Source of the DNA: QHXQ01 sp038322995
GTDB taxonomy: Bacteria; Acidobacteriota; Blastocatellia; Pyrinomonadales; Pyrinomonadaceae
Direction: 5' to 3'
Length of the DNA stretch: 64,000 nucleotides
Assembly: GCA_038322995.1 (NCBI GenBank)
Contig: JBBQGM010000009.1
Location: 1-64,000, forward strand
Shown: positions 29,506 through 39,205 of the stretch, in pieces
How positions within the stretch are numbered: position 1 is the stretch's first letter
Layout of the letters: every line of letters begins with the position of its first letter
The notes under the pieces: generated by a model
Databases searched by the model: none
Seen by the model: the letters and a program-made list of their open reading frames with translations, nothing else
What the model was told of the DNA's origin: nothing
Program-made: the position numbers and the translations under genes

Positions 29506-30969
29506 ATGTCAGCGACAGACACAGAAGCAGGACAGGCGCAGTTCGGCATGATCGGCCTCGGCGTGATGGGCGAGAACTTGGCCTTGAACGTCGAAGACCA
29601 CGGCTTTCCCGTCGCAGTCTGGAATTTAGAAGGCGACTGGGTGGATCGGTTTATCAACAAGCATGGCCCGGGCCATCGCTTCACCGGCACGAAGACCTTT
29701 GAGGAGTTTACACGTGCGCTGCAACGCCCGCGCCGCATCATGATGATGATCAAGGCCGGCACGCCCGTGGACATGACCATCGAGCGGATCAAACCGCTGC
29801 TTGAACCCGGCGACATCCTGATCGATGGCGGTAACTCCTGGTTCAAAGATACGCAACGGCGCGAGGCCGCCTTACGCGCGGAGAATTTGAACTTCGTCGG
29901 CATGGGCGTCTCCGGCGGCGAAGAGGGCGCACGCAATGGCCCCAGCCTCATGCCCGGCGGTTCGACCGATGCGTGGAACGCGCTGCAACCGATTCTTGAT
30001 GCCATCTCCGCCAAGACCGACTCCGGCGCGTGCGTCACGCACGTCGGGCCGGACGGCGCGGGCCACTTCGTCAAGATGGTGCATAACGGCATCGAGTATG
30101 GCGACATGCAACTCATCGCCGAAGCCTACGACATAATGCGCCGCGCGTTAGAGATGGACGCCAACGAATTGGCCGACACCTTCGCCGAATGGAATCGCGG
30201 GCCGCTCGAATCGTTTCTGATCGAGATCACAGCTCAAGTGTTCAGTGCCAAAGACCCGGACACACATAAGCCGCTCGTCGATCTGGTACTAGATAAAGCG
30301 GGGCAGAAGGGCACAGGCAAGTGGACGGCGCAGATCGCGCTGGACTTGGGCGTCTCGATCCCGACCATCGCGGCGGCGATTGATGCGCGGGTGCTATCGA
30401 GCATGAAGGACGAGCGCGTGAACGCGAGCAAGAAGATCAAGGGGCCGCGCGCCAAACGTTTTCGCGGCGACCGCAAAAAATTGATCAGCGCCGTCCATGA
30501 TGCGCTCTACGCCTCGAAGATTTGCTCGTACGCGCAGGGCATGCATCTGATCAGCGTCGGCTCGAAGGAATTCAACTGGAACGTCAATCTCAAAGAGATG
30601 GCGCGCATTTGGAAGGGCGGCTGCATTATCCGCGCCCGCTTCCTCGATACGATCATGCAAGCTTACGAGCGCAACCACGATCTACCGAACCTACTGCTCG
30701 ATAAAGAGTTCAACGGGCACATGCGCCGGGCGCAAGGGGCGTGGCGGCGGGCCGTCATGACCGCGCAGCAACTCGGTATCCCAACCCCTGCGATGTCCGC
30801 CGCGCTCGCCTACTTCGATAGTTATCGCACGGCCGATCTGCCGCAGAATCTAACGCAAGCGCAACGCGACTTCTTCGGCGCGCACACCTACGAACGCACA
30901 GACCGGCCCGACGCCGGCTTCGTCCACAGCGATTGGGCGAAACTCGCAAGTGGCGACGGCCACGAGTAA
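29506..30969 (+). CDS. gnd: 6-phosphogluconate dehydrogenase (decarboxylating)
   Basis: 487 residues, the long NADP-type enzyme. It oxidises 6-phosphogluconate to ribulose 5-phosphate and CO2. Visible motifs are GLGVMGENLALN (cofactor fold), GGNSWFKDTQRRE, VSGGEEGARNGPSLMPGG, and the catalytic-region KGTGKWT. It ends in the substrate-binding tail with FFGAHTYER. zwf follows after a long hairpin, giving two of the three oxidative pentose phosphate steps; the lactonase gene is not in the window. Confidence 0.96.
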   Translation: MSATDTEAGQAQFGMIGLGVMGENLALNVEDHGFPVAVWNLEGDWVDRFINKHGPGHRFTGTKTFEEFTRALQRPRRIMMMIKAGTPVDMTIERIKPLLEPGDILIDGGNSWFKDTQRREAALRAENLNFVGMGVSGGEEGARNGPSLMPGGSTDAWNALQPILDAISAKTDSGACVTHVGPDGAGHFVKMVHNGIEYGDMQLIAEAYDIMRRALEMDANELADTFAEWNRGPLESFLIEITAQVFSAKDPDTHKPLVDLVLDKAGQKGTGKWTAQIALDLGVSIPTIAAAIDARVLSSMKDERVNASKKIKGPRAKRFRGDRKKLISAVHDALYASKICSYAQGMHLISVGSKEFNWNVNLKEMARIWKGGCIIRARFLDTIMQAYERNHDLPNLLLDKEFNGHMRRAQGAWRRAVMTAQQLGIPTPAMSAALAYFDSYRTADLPQNLTQAQRDFFGAHTYERTDRPDAGFVHSDWAKLASGDGHE

Positions 30970-31012
30970 GCGACGTAGGCCCGATGGCGTCCGTTAATCT
31001 CTCAATGGCTCC

Positions 31013-31083
31013 TCTGCGTCAGCGCGACCTGGCGTGCGGTCTTGTTAAAGCAAGCAGCGCACGCCAGGTCGCGCTGGCGCAGA
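31013..31083. repeat. 26-bp-stem hairpin between gnd and zwf
   Basis: The 26 bases at 31013-31038 pair with 31058-31083 along their whole length. The only irregularity is a T:G wobble at position 31019. The 19-base loop is TTAA-containing. It ends 32 bp before the zwf start. Such length is far beyond a normal terminator and no T-run follows. It could be a mobile palindromic repeat or an RNA structure separating gnd and zwf expression. Confidence 0.75.
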
Positions 31084-31115
31084 GACTGGTTACAGGTTTC
31101 GAGTAAAGGCACAAT

Positions 31116-32765
31116 ATGTCAGCAAAAGTTGAAGGCGTGGTCGCGCCGTGTGAGGCGCGGGCCCCGCTGCCGGAAGTTGAGCCGAGCGTCATCGTCATCT
31201 TCGGCGCATCGGGCGATTTGAGTAAACGCAAGCTTGTGCCCGCGCTCTACGATCTCTTTCATTCGGGCTGCCTCAAACGCAGCTTCGCCATACTCGGCGT
31301 GGGGCAAGCTGTTTGGTCGGATGATGAATTTCGCGCGACGATGCGCGAAGGCGCGGGGAAGTCGGAGGATGTGGACGACTTCAACGCGGCCAAATGGGAT
31401 GAGTTCGCCGCGCATCTAACGTACATGACCGGCGACTTGCAGGCGGATGCGACTTATACGGAAGTGGCCGCGCGCCTCGATCAGTTGCACGCGCAGATCG
31501 CGGCCGGAGGCAAGCAGAACCGGCTCTTCTATTTTTCGACGCCGCCCTCGCTCGCGCCCGTCATCGTCAAACATCTTGGCACGGCCGGCTTGCACGGCGA
31601 GACGAACGGTTGGTCGCGCATCATCATTGAAAAACCTTTCGGGCGCGATCTCAAATCCGCGCAGGCGTTGAACTCGGAGATCGCTACGGTCTTCACCGAG
31701 CAGCAAGTTTTTCGCATCGATCATTATCTTGGCAAAGAGACGACACAGAACATCCTTGTCTTCCGCTTCGGCAATTCACTCTTTGAGCCAGTCTGGAATC
31801 GCAATTACATCGACTACGTCGAGATCACCGCCGCCGAAACACTCGGCATCGGTGGGCGCGCCGGCTACTACGAAGAATCCGGCGCGTTGCGCGACATGGT
31901 GGCCAATCATCTTTTACAACTGCTGGCGCTGACCGCGATGGAGCCGCCCGTCGCCTTCGATGCCGATTCCGTGCGCGAAGAGAAGGTGCAAGTCTTACGC
32001 TCGATTCGCCCGATGTCGCCTGAAGATGTCGCGCGCCGGACGGTGCGTGGGCAGTACGGCGCGGGTCAGGTTGAAGGGCAAACTGTGTCGGCTTACCGCG
32101 ATGAGCAAGGTGTCAAGCCGGATTCCAACACGGAAACTTTCGTCGCGTTGGAGTTCTGCATTGAGAACTGGCGTTGGGCGGGCGTGCCGTTCTACGTCCG
32201 CACGGGTAAGCGACTATCTCGCCGGATGTCGGAGATCGCGGTGCATCTCAAACGCACACCGCAAACGTTATTCGCGCGCACACCCGACGACAAAATCGAG
32301 CCGAACGTGATCGTGTTGCGCATCCAGCCGGACGAGGGTATGACCGTCACGCTCGCCGCCAAATTGCCCGGCATGGAGATGCACACGGGTACTGTTCACA
32401 TGGTGTTTAATTATGAGTCGGGCTTCGGTGTCCGCACCGCCGCCGCCTACGAGACGCTGCTACTAGATGCGTTGCAAGGCGACGCGACGCTCTTTACCCG
32501 CCGCGACGAGACTGAAGCCGAGTGGCGTTTGATCACGCCGATTGAAGAGGCTTGGGCGCAACAAATTCGGCCGGAGTTGCCTAACTACGCCGCCGGTAGC
32601 GACGGCCCCGCCGCCGCGAACGAGTTGCTCGCGCGGGCGGAGCATCAATGGCGCACCTTGCGCGCGAGCCACGCCGACGCGCTAGTTGCCGCCGATACAC
32701 CGCACACTGATACGGCTGAAGGTGTGAAAATAAAAGCCGGCGAGGCCACGCAAGGGTGTGGCTAA
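31116..32765 (+). CDS. zwf: Glucose-6-phosphate 1-dehydrogenase
   Basis: 549 residues. It oxidises glucose 6-phosphate to 6-phosphogluconolactone with NADP. GASGDLSKRKL is the cofactor motif and RIDHYLGKE carries the active-site His and Lys. FRFGNSLFEPVWNR and RTGKRL are further family blocks. An AAAGG site precedes the ATG. The last 40 residues are an extra Ala/Asp/Thr tail not needed for the fold. It follows gnd on the same strand but is set apart by a strong hairpin. Confidence 0.96.
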   Translation: MSAKVEGVVAPCEARAPLPEVEPSVIVIFGASGDLSKRKLVPALYDLFHSGCLKRSFAILGVGQAVWSDDEFRATMREGAGKSEDVDDFNAAKWDEFAAHLTYMTGDLQADATYTEVAARLDQLHAQIAAGGKQNRLFYFSTPPSLAPVIVKHLGTAGLHGETNGWSRIIIEKPFGRDLKSAQALNSEIATVFTEQQVFRIDHYLGKETTQNILVFRFGNSLFEPVWNRNYIDYVEITAAETLGIGGRAGYYEESGALRDMVANHLLQLLALTAMEPPVAFDADSVREEKVQVLRSIRPMSPEDVARRTVRGQYGAGQVEGQTVSAYRDEQGVKPDSNTETFVALEFCIENWRWAGVPFYVRTGKRLSRRMSEIAVHLKRTPQTLFARTPDDKIEPNVIVLRIQPDEGMTVTLAAKLPGMEMHTGTVHMVFNYESGFGVRTAAAYETLLLDALQGDATLFTRRDETEAEWRLITPIEEAWAQQIRPELPNYAAGSDGPAAANELLARAEHQWRTLRASHADALVAADTPHTDTAEGVKIKAGEATQGCG

Positions 32766-32797
32766 ATTCCGTCGCTCTGGTTAGCTGGAAATAGTTA

Positions 32798-32853
32798 AGG
32801 CCGGCAACGCCCTCGCAACGCAGCCGGCCTAACCTTCCACAAGGTTTCCTTTA
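32798..32853 (+). terminator. Two adjoining hairpins after zwf
   Basis: AGGCCGGC (32798-32805) pairs with GCCGGCCT (32823-32830). Next to it AACCTT-CCAC-AAGGTT (32831-32846) is followed by the pyrimidine-rich TCCTTTATT. The second, with its T-rich trail, resembles a weak intrinsic terminator for zwf. The rest of the gap to 33080 shows no gene. Confidence 0.45.
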
Positions 32854-33080
32854 TTGGGGGAAACAATGAGTAGGTGGCGGAGAAGATAGCACCAAACCAG
32901 TTTGAATGGCAAGGCTGAAGTTCGCCGCCGAGAACGCAAGGCGAACACTTAGGCCGCCCACTTATTTGCACCGCCGCCGCGCACAAGGGCCAGCCAGACT
33001 GACGTTGCCGGATGCCATCATGGGCCGCAGCAGTTATACTTGCTCCGGCTCCTAGCATCATTGATGGAATTGCTTCGCAC

Positions 33081-34031
33081 TTGCAGATCACTTTTCTAGG
33101 CACAAGTTCAGGCGTGCCCACCAAAGCACGCAACGTCTCGGCCGTCGCAGTCAAGCTACCGCAGCGCGCGGAGGTCTGGTTGTTCGACTGCGGCGAAGCG
33201 ACGCAGCATCAACTCCAACACACAGAGCTACGCCACAGCCAACTGCGCCGCATCTTTATCACGCATCTGCACGGCGACCACATCTACGGTCTCATGGGCC
33301 TCCTGGCCACCTGCGGCATGGCCGGGCACGCGCAGCCAATCACCATCTATGGCCCGCCCGGTCTGGACGAATATGTGCGAATGTCCGCGCATTATTCGCG
33401 GCTGCGGTTGGGCGAGCAGGTGCAAGTCCAGACGGTGCAAAGCGGTGTCCTCTATGAGGACGCGGAGTTTGTCGTTAGTTGCGCGAGTCTGCGCCATCGC
33501 GTGCCGGCGTTCGGTTACCGCGTGACGGAGAAGGATCGGGCCGGCCGGTTCAATGTCGAACGTGCGGGCGAGCTAGGCATTCCGGCGGGGCCGCTCTACG
33601 GGCGTTTGAAGCGCGGCGAAACGATCACACTAACGGACGGGCGCACCATCAGCGGCGCAGAACTGTGTGAACCGCCGCAGCCAGGGCGCGCCCTCGTCTA
33701 CTGCACCGACACAACTTTTTGCGATAACGCCGTCGAGCTTGCGCGCGCTGCGGACGTGTTGATTCATGAAGCGACTTTCGTGCGTGAAGATATAGAGTTG
33801 GCGCAACAAAGCATGCACTCGACTGCGGCGGACGCGGCGCAGGTCGCGCAACGCGCAGCCGTCCGGCAACTCGTGCTGACGCATATCAGCCCGCGTTATG
33901 CGCCGGGCAATCCGGTTGGCCCGGACGAACTGTTACGCCAGGCCCGCGCCGTCTTCCCACACACGATCCTCGCGCACGACTTTATGACGCTTGGGATTCC
34001 GCGCCGGGGCGCACGAGATGAAGCAGCCTGA
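33081..34031 (+). CDS. rnz: Ribonuclease Z
   Basis: 316 residues from a TTG at 33081, chosen because it gives the family start (QITFLGTSSGVPT); an ATG at 33012 would add 23 unrelated residues. It is a metallo-beta-lactamase-fold tRNA 3' endonuclease. Motifs seen are the metal-binding HLHGDHIYGL, HRVPAFGYR, the conserved VYCTDT with its Asp, and the final TH and AHDFM. It trims tRNA precursors to the discriminator base. The ribosome binding site is weak. Confidence 0.92.
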   Translation: MQITFLGTSSGVPTKARNVSAVAVKLPQRAEVWLFDCGEATQHQLQHTELRHSQLRRIFITHLHGDHIYGLMGLLATCGMAGHAQPITIYGPPGLDEYVRMSAHYSRLRLGEQVQVQTVQSGVLYEDAEFVVSCASLRHRVPAFGYRVTEKDRAGRFNVERAGELGIPAGPLYGRLKRGETITLTDGRTISGAELCEPPQPGRALVYCTDTTFCDNAVELARAADVLIHEATFVREDIELAQQSMHSTAADAAQVAQRAAVRQLVLTHISPRYAPGNPVGPDELLRQARAVFPHTILAHDFMTLGIPRRGARDEAA

Positions 34032-34140
34032 GTAGTAACTTGGGTGGTAGTTAAGTTGAACGATTGAAAATGATCGGCCACAGGTTTAGAGTGGGCGACG
34101 TAAGCGCAAAGCGCAGACATTAGGAGCCGTAGCAGCACCT

Positions 34141-34800
34141 ATGAAACCAAGCAACCCCATCCTTGGCGCGATTTTGAGTTTGCTGCTTTGTGGGGTCGCA
34201 TGGGCGCAGGCTGAGGTTCGCTATACAGAGCTGCCCAACTATCATCAGGTGAACATGCAACTTTATCGCGGCGGGCAGCCGAAAGCCGGTGGCCTGGCCC
34301 AACTGGCGCGGAGCGGTGTCAAAACGATTATCAACCTGCGCGGTGCCGATGAGCGCGCGCAGGCTGAAGCACAGGCCGCACACGCGTTAGGGTTGAATTA
34401 TTATAATGTGCCGCTGCCTGACTTGCACCGCCCGGATGATACGAGCGTCCAGCGTGTGCTGGGTCTGCTCGCCGACCCGCAGTTGCAACCGGTCTTTGTT
34501 CACTGCAAACGCGGCGCGGATCGCACCGGCACTATCATCGCCTGTTACCGCATGCAACACGATCATTGGCCGCCCCAGGCCGCGCTCGCAGAAGCCAAAC
34601 ACTACGGCATGAGCTGGCTGCAACGTGGCATGAAGAACTACGTGAAAGAGTTTGCGCGGCACAACGATGCGCGCGCAATGTTGGCTGTAAAAATGCTCGG
34701 CCGCACCGCGCAGCATCGTTTTACCGGTTCGGCTTGTGAGTTGAGTCTGAAAGGAGTGCCAGTTAATCATGTCTCGCCCGGCCACCCGCGACCGTTTTGA
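34141..34800 (+). CDS. Exported dual-specificity-like protein phosphatase
   Basis: 219 residues. A signal peptide ends near VAWAQA (about residue 23). The catalytic domain has YRGGQP near the start and the Cys-phosphatase loop HCKRGADRTG, with C122 the nucleophile and R128 the phosphate-binding Arg. The general-acid Asp is likely in the VPLPDLHRPDD segment. The class removes phosphate from proteins, lipids or inositol phosphates; export argues for a periplasmic substrate. Its last 32 bp overlap the next gene. Confidence 0.85.
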   Translation: MKPSNPILGAILSLLLCGVAWAQAEVRYTELPNYHQVNMQLYRGGQPKAGGLAQLARSGVKTIINLRGADERAQAEAQAAHALGLNYYNVPLPDLHRPDDTSVQRVLGLLADPQLQPVFVHCKRGADRTGTIIACYRMQHDHWPPQAALAEAKHYGMSWLQRGMKNYVKEFARHNDARAMLAVKMLGRTAQHRFTGSACELSLKGVPVNHVSPGHPRPF

Positions 34801-35359
34801 GGATTATGTGCCCGTCGCCGAACGACTCGAAAAGTTTTACGAGCGTTTTCCCGACGGGCGCGTTAACACATTCATCGTGCAGCATGATCTGGAGAGCGGC
34901 TTCATCCTGATGCGCGCAGAGGTTTATCGCAATGCGGAGGACGCGCAACCGGCCGCGACCGGGCATGCCTTTGAAGTACGCACCGAAGGTTATGTGCAGA
35001 AAACTAGCTACGTCGAAGTCTGTGAAACTTCGTCGGTCGGTCGAGCACTGGCGTTGCTTGGCTTTGAAGTGAAGCGTGGTATTGCGAGTCGAGAAGAGAT
35101 CGAGAAGCCGATGCGCATGGCGGCGGGCGGGTCGGCCCAGCCGGCCGAGCCGACGCCCGAAGAGCAAGCGGCGAAACTCGATGCGGAGATTTTGCAGAGC
35201 GCGGAAGCACTCGGTTACGATGCGGCGAAGGTGCGCAAGTGGGTCAACAATAAATTCAAGGTGACGAGCGGGCTGGAAGGGTTATCGCCAGATCGCAAGC
35301 GCGAAGTGTTAAAGACGTTTCGCGAGAACGCGGCGCAGGCCCGGAGCGCACAGAAGTAG
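34769..35359 (+). CDS. Single-strand annealing protein-like (phage type)
   Basis: 196 residues. The central block ATGHAFEVRTEGYVQ, then YVEVCETSSVGRALALLGFEVKRG, resembles a conserved core of phage recombination proteins of the Erf/actinophage annealing-protein kind (ETSAxGRALAxxG). The C-terminal 60 residues (EIEKPMRMA onward) are helical and charged. An AAGGAG lies about 12 bp before the ATG. It overlaps the phosphatase gene in another frame. No integrase, capsid or exonuclease gene is nearby, so it appears to be a resident chromosomal gene. The assignment rests on one motif and remains moderate. Confidence 0.5.
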   Translation: MSRPATRDRFEDYVPVAERLEKFYERFPDGRVNTFIVQHDLESGFILMRAEVYRNAEDAQPAATGHAFEVRTEGYVQKTSYVEVCETSSVGRALALLGFEVKRGIASREEIEKPMRMAAGGSAQPAEPTPEEQAAKLDAEILQSAEALGYDAAKVRKWVNNKFKVTSGLEGLSPDRKREVLKTFRENAAQARSAQK

Positions 35360-35394
35360 GAGCAGAAAATCGACGTTTGAAGATAGGATAAACG

Positions 35395-36201
35395 ATGGGG
35401 CTACAGATCACACAGGTTGATGCTTTCACAAACAAGCCGTTCGCGGGCAATCCGGCCGCCGTCTGTGTGTTGCCGGCGGCGCGCGATGAGCGTTGGATGC
35501 AAGCCTTGGCGTCGGAGATGAATTTGTCAGAGACCGCTTTTCTCGTGGCGCAAGCGGACGGCTATGATCTGCGTTGGTTCACGCCTGCGGTTGAGGTTGA
35601 TCTCTGCGGCCATGCGACCTTGGCCAGCGCGCATGTGCTCTGGGAGACGGGGCAGTTGGCGGCGGCCGCGCAGGCGCGCTTCCACACGCGCAGCGGTTTG
35701 TTGACGGCGATAAAACAGGGCGACTGGATCGAGTTGGATTTCCCGGCGCGGCCTGTGGCCGAGTTGCCCGCGCCGCCTGAAGCGGCCATGCGCGCCTTGA
35801 ATGTCGCACCCCTATTCGTCGGCCGGACAAAGGATGATTACCTGATGGAGTTGGCGGATGAAGCGGCTGTTAGGGCAGTCGATCCGGACTTCACCCAGTT
35901 GCGGCGCGCGGACTTGCGCGGCGTGATTATCACGGCGCAAGCGACGACGAACAACTACGATTTTGTCTCGCGCTTCTTCGCGCCGGGCGCAGGGATTGAC
36001 GAAGACCCGGTGACGGGCGCGGCGCATACCGTATTGGGGCCATACTGGCAGGGCCGACTCAAACGCGACGAGTTCACAGCTTATCAAGCCTCGGCGCGCG
36101 GCGGGGTTGTGCGTGTGCGCGTTGGCGGCGAGCGCGTTTATCTGGGCGGGCAGGCGCTCACCGTGTTGCGTGGCGAATTGAGCGAGAGCGCAGTCGCCTA
36201 A
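35395..36201 (+). CDS. PhzF family isomerase/epimerase-like protein
   Basis: 268 residues with the PhzF double diaminopimelate-epimerase-like fold. Markers are QVDAFTNKPFAGNPAAVC, the catalytic Glu in NLSETAFL, RWFTPAVEVDLCGHATLA and FAPGAGIDEDPVTGAAHT. PhzF of phenazine makers isomerises an aminodihydroxybenzoate. Most relatives, as here, have no phenazine cluster beside them and an unknown substrate. An AGGA site lies 6 bp before the ATG. Confidence 0.92.
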   Translation: MGLQITQVDAFTNKPFAGNPAAVCVLPAARDERWMQALASEMNLSETAFLVAQADGYDLRWFTPAVEVDLCGHATLASAHVLWETGQLAAAAQARFHTRSGLLTAIKQGDWIELDFPARPVAELPAPPEAAMRALNVAPLFVGRTKDDYLMELADEAAVRAVDPDFTQLRRADLRGVIITAQATTNNYDFVSRFFAPGAGIDEDPVTGAAHTVLGPYWQGRLKRDEFTAYQASARGGVVRVRVGGERVYLGGQALTVLRGELSESAVA

Positions 36202-36210
36202 TAACCACTG

Positions 36211-36495
36211 TTATGCAATCTTTGGCTCCCAGCCTTCGGCGATGGCGGTGGCAAGTAAAATCTCGGCGGCGGTGAGAGCACGGGCCGGATCGGGATTGTC
36301 GCCAAGATTAGGATGGAGCGCGGGCGGCAGCGGGAAATAATCAAGTCCCGGTTGCGCTCCGGCCGGCAGGTCGGTGCGTTGACAGGGATAAGGCTGCGGC
36401 ACGCGCCCTAACTGCTCCAACGCAAAATATTCGTAACCCTCGCCTAGCCAATGGCGCAGCACGTGCCACGCATTGTCGAATCCTTCGACGATCAT
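36211..36495 (-). CDS. Small hypothetical protein
   Basis: 94 residues from the ATG at 36495, chosen because GGAGGG lies 5 bp before it. Aromatic and proline residues are frequent (WHVLRHWLGEGYEYF, then PLPPALHPNLGDNPDP), and a helix ends it (AAEILLATAIAEGW). No signal or membrane segment is seen. I do not recognise it. The excellent ribosome binding site makes a real gene likely. It converges on phzF-like and is divergent from the GH57 gene. Confidence 0.6.
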   Translation of the reverse strand: MIVEGFDNAWHVLRHWLGEGYEYFALEQLGRVPQPYPCQRTDLPAGAQPGLDYFPLPPALHPNLGDNPDPARALTAAEILLATAIAEGWEPKIA

Positions 36496-36685
36496 ATAAT
36501 CCCTCCGCCTTAGCTGACATAAAATTACTACAGCCCAAGCACACGCACAAAGAAATAATAACCGCGGGGCTTTCAACCTGTGGCAGTTGATTGCTAAACT
36601 GCACGCACCGAGCAAGCAATTGAATCTCTCCGGTGCGCGCCATTAGTCAGGCCCGCGCGCAGTCCGGCCCCGCAATGGTAGCTAA

Positions 36686-39190
36686 ATGACGACGGCATTA
36701 ATCATCCACGGCCATTTTTACCAGCCACCACGCGAGAACCCGTGGACTAATACCATCGAACAGCAACCAAGTGCGCGCCCCTTTCATAACTGGAACGAGC
36801 GCATCCAACGCGAATGCTATCGGCCAAACGCATACGCGCGGGTGATCGACAATCGCGGCTTCGTCGAGCGCGTGGTTAACAACTACGCCAACATCAGTTT
36901 CAACTTCGGGCCGACATTGATCTCCTGGCTGGCAGCGCAACATCCGGAAACTTACGCGCGCATCATTGAGGCGGATCGCCTCAGTACACAGCGGCACGCC
37001 GGGCACGGTAATGCCATCGCGCAAGGTTATCACCATGCGATTCTCCCGCTCTGCAACGAGCGCGACCGGCTAACGGAAATCCGTTGGGGCTTGTTCGATT
37101 TCCAGCATCGCTTCGGGCGCGCGGCCGAGTCGTTGTGGCTGCCCGAAACGGCCGCGAACGATGCGACGCTGGGCGCGTTGATTGATGCCGGCCTGAAGTT
37201 CGTCATCCTCTCGCCGCACCAGGCCGAACGTGTCCGGCGCATCGGGTTGGACGTGTGGACGAACGTGATTGACGGCAACATCGATCCGCGCATCCCCTAT
37301 CGTTACCTGCACCCGGACGGCTCGGGCCGCGCGCTCGCGATCTTTTTCTACGACGGGGACGTGGCCAAGGCCATTGCTTTCGACGGGTTACTCGCGTCGA
37401 GTCACGTTTTGCTTGAGCGCATCGAGCGGGCGGTGGGCGATGGTGGGCCGTTGGTTAACGTGGCCACCGATGGTGAGAGCTACGGGCATCATTTCAAGTT
37501 TGGCGACCGCTGCCTGGCCTATGCGCTTGAGGTCGGCGCACGTGCGCGCGGCTTCGAGGTAACGAACTATGGCGCGTTCCTGGCCACGCACGAGCCGACG
37601 TTCGAGGTTGAGCTTAAACAGGGGCCCGGAGGGGAAGGGACGGCGTGGAGTTGCGCGCACGGCGTCGGCCGTTGGGCGCGCGATTGCGGTTGTCATGCGG
37701 GGGCGCGTGATGGCTGGACGCAACAATGGCGCACACCCTTGCGGGCCGCACTTAACTTTTTGCGCGACGCGGCCGCGCGCCACTTCGAGACGCTCGGCGG
37801 CGATCTGTTCCGCGACCCGTGGGCCGCGCGCGACGCCTACATCGAGTTGCTGACGGATGTGACGACTGACCGCGCGGACTTCTTTGCCCGGCATGCGGGC
37901 CATAGTTTGAATGCGGACGAACAAACGCGGGCGCTCACGCTGCTCGAATTGCAGCGCAGCGCCTTGACGATGTTCACAAGTTGCGGTTGGTTCTTCAACG
38001 ACATCTCCGGCATTGAGACCGTACAGGATCTAAAGTATGCGGGCCGCGTGTTGGATTTTCTCGGCGAGTTGAAGCTCAAACCGCCGCGCGCCGCGTTTCT
38101 CGAACTGCTCAGTGAAGCTGAGAGTAATATCGCGCAGTTTGGTAATGGCGCGGACATTTATCGCCGGCTGGTGGATGGCGCGCGCGTGACGATGCCGCAT
38201 GTGGCGGCGAGTCTGGCGATTGCGAGTCTGGTTGATCAGCCGGACGCGCGCGACGAGTTGGCGGGTTATGACTTTACACGGGCCGAACTACAGCAGCAGC
38301 AACATGGGCGGCGCGCGCTGGCCACCGTGCGGCTTGAGCTCGAAGCCGTTGCGACCGGGAAACGGCAATCCTATCAGGCTGCCGCCATGCACTTCGGTGA
38401 TGTGGACTTTTATTGTGCATTGACAGAATTCACGAGCGATGAAAAATTTCAGGCGGCGACGAAACGACTCTGGACACATTTTCACACCGCCTCGTTGCCG
38501 ACGCTGTTGCGCATCATGCAAGACGAGTTTGGGCCGCGCGAGTACGGTCTGGGCCATCTGTTGCCCGAAGGGCGCAAGCGCATCCATGAGATCGTGTTCG
38601 GGCAAATGATCACGCGCTTCACAGAAGAGTATGAGCGACTCTACGAAGAGAATCGCCGCAACATAGAGGTGCTGCAAGAGTCCGGCTTCGTGTTGCCAAG
38701 AGAGTTGCGGGCGGCGGCCGAGTTTACCATCGGCCTGCGGTTCGAGTCCGAGTTGGACCGGTTCGAACAGCAAGACCCGGCTGCCTATCGAACTGCGCTA
38801 CAGATCGCTGATGAAGTGGCGCGCCACGGCTATCGCATCGACCGCGCCAGCCTGTTACAACGGTTGGAAGAGATGCTGACGCGCGCCGTGCGCCACGCGG
38901 TCGCGCAACCCGCCGCAGAGAATTATCAAGCCGCGCTGACGCTCATCACCATCGCGCAACGGCTTGACCTGGTGGCGAACGTCGAACGCGCACAAGAAAG
39001 CGTTTACGAAGCGATTCGCGGCAATGACACCGCGCCGGAGGGACTGCGCGAGTTGGCTCTGCAACTCAAACTCGCGCCCGTGCTAGTGCGCCCCGATGAG
39101 CGGACGTTGCTTGAGCCGGCCGCAGAGGGGCGGCGCGCGCCGGCCGCCTTGACTGTCCCGCTTGCCGCCAACATCGACAGCATATCCTGA
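36686..39190 (+). CDS. GH57 family protein with DUF3536
   Basis: 834 residues. The N-terminal half is a GH57 (alpha-amylase/alpha-mannosidase-like) barrel starting IIHGHFYQPPRENPW. It includes WLPETAAND, whose Glu is the likely nucleophile, and VATDGESYGHHF with the Asp acid. The rest is the DUF3536 helical domain, with SCGWFFNDISGIE. GH57 members act on alpha-glucans; the exact reaction of the DUF3536 branch is not established. glgB starts 15 bp after its stop, which ties it to glycogen metabolism. Confidence 0.9.
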   Translation: MTTALIIHGHFYQPPRENPWTNTIEQQPSARPFHNWNERIQRECYRPNAYARVIDNRGFVERVVNNYANISFNFGPTLISWLAAQHPETYARIIEADRLSTQRHAGHGNAIAQGYHHAILPLCNERDRLTEIRWGLFDFQHRFGRAAESLWLPETAANDATLGALIDAGLKFVILSPHQAERVRRIGLDVWTNVIDGNIDPRIPYRYLHPDGSGRALAIFFYDGDVAKAIAFDGLLASSHVLLERIERAVGDGGPLVNVATDGESYGHHFKFGDRCLAYALEVGARARGFEVTNYGAFLATHEPTFEVELKQGPGGEGTAWSCAHGVGRWARDCGCHAGARDGWTQQWRTPLRAALNFLRDAAARHFETLGGDLFRDPWAARDAYIELLTDVTTDRADFFARHAGHSLNADEQTRALTLLELQRSALTMFTSCGWFFNDISGIETVQDLKYAGRVLDFLGELKLKPPRAAFLELLSEAESNIAQFGNGADIYRRLVDGARVTMPHVAASLAIASLVDQPDARDELAGYDFTRAELQQQQHGRRALATVRLELEAVATGKRQSYQAAAMHFGDVDFYCALTEFTSDEKFQAATKRLWTHFHTASLPTLLRIMQDEFGPREYGLGHLLPEGRKRIHEIVFGQMITRFTEEYERLYEENRRNIEVLQESGFVLPRELRAAAEFTIGLRFESELDRFEQQDPAAYRTALQIADEVARHGYRIDRASLLQRLEEMLTRAVRHAVAQPAAENYQAALTLITIAQRLDLVANVERAQESVYEAIRGNDTAPEGLRELALQLKLAPVLVRPDERTLLEPAAEGRRAPAALTVPLAANIDSIS

Positions 39191-39205
39191 AGTTGCGCTT
39201 TGGTT

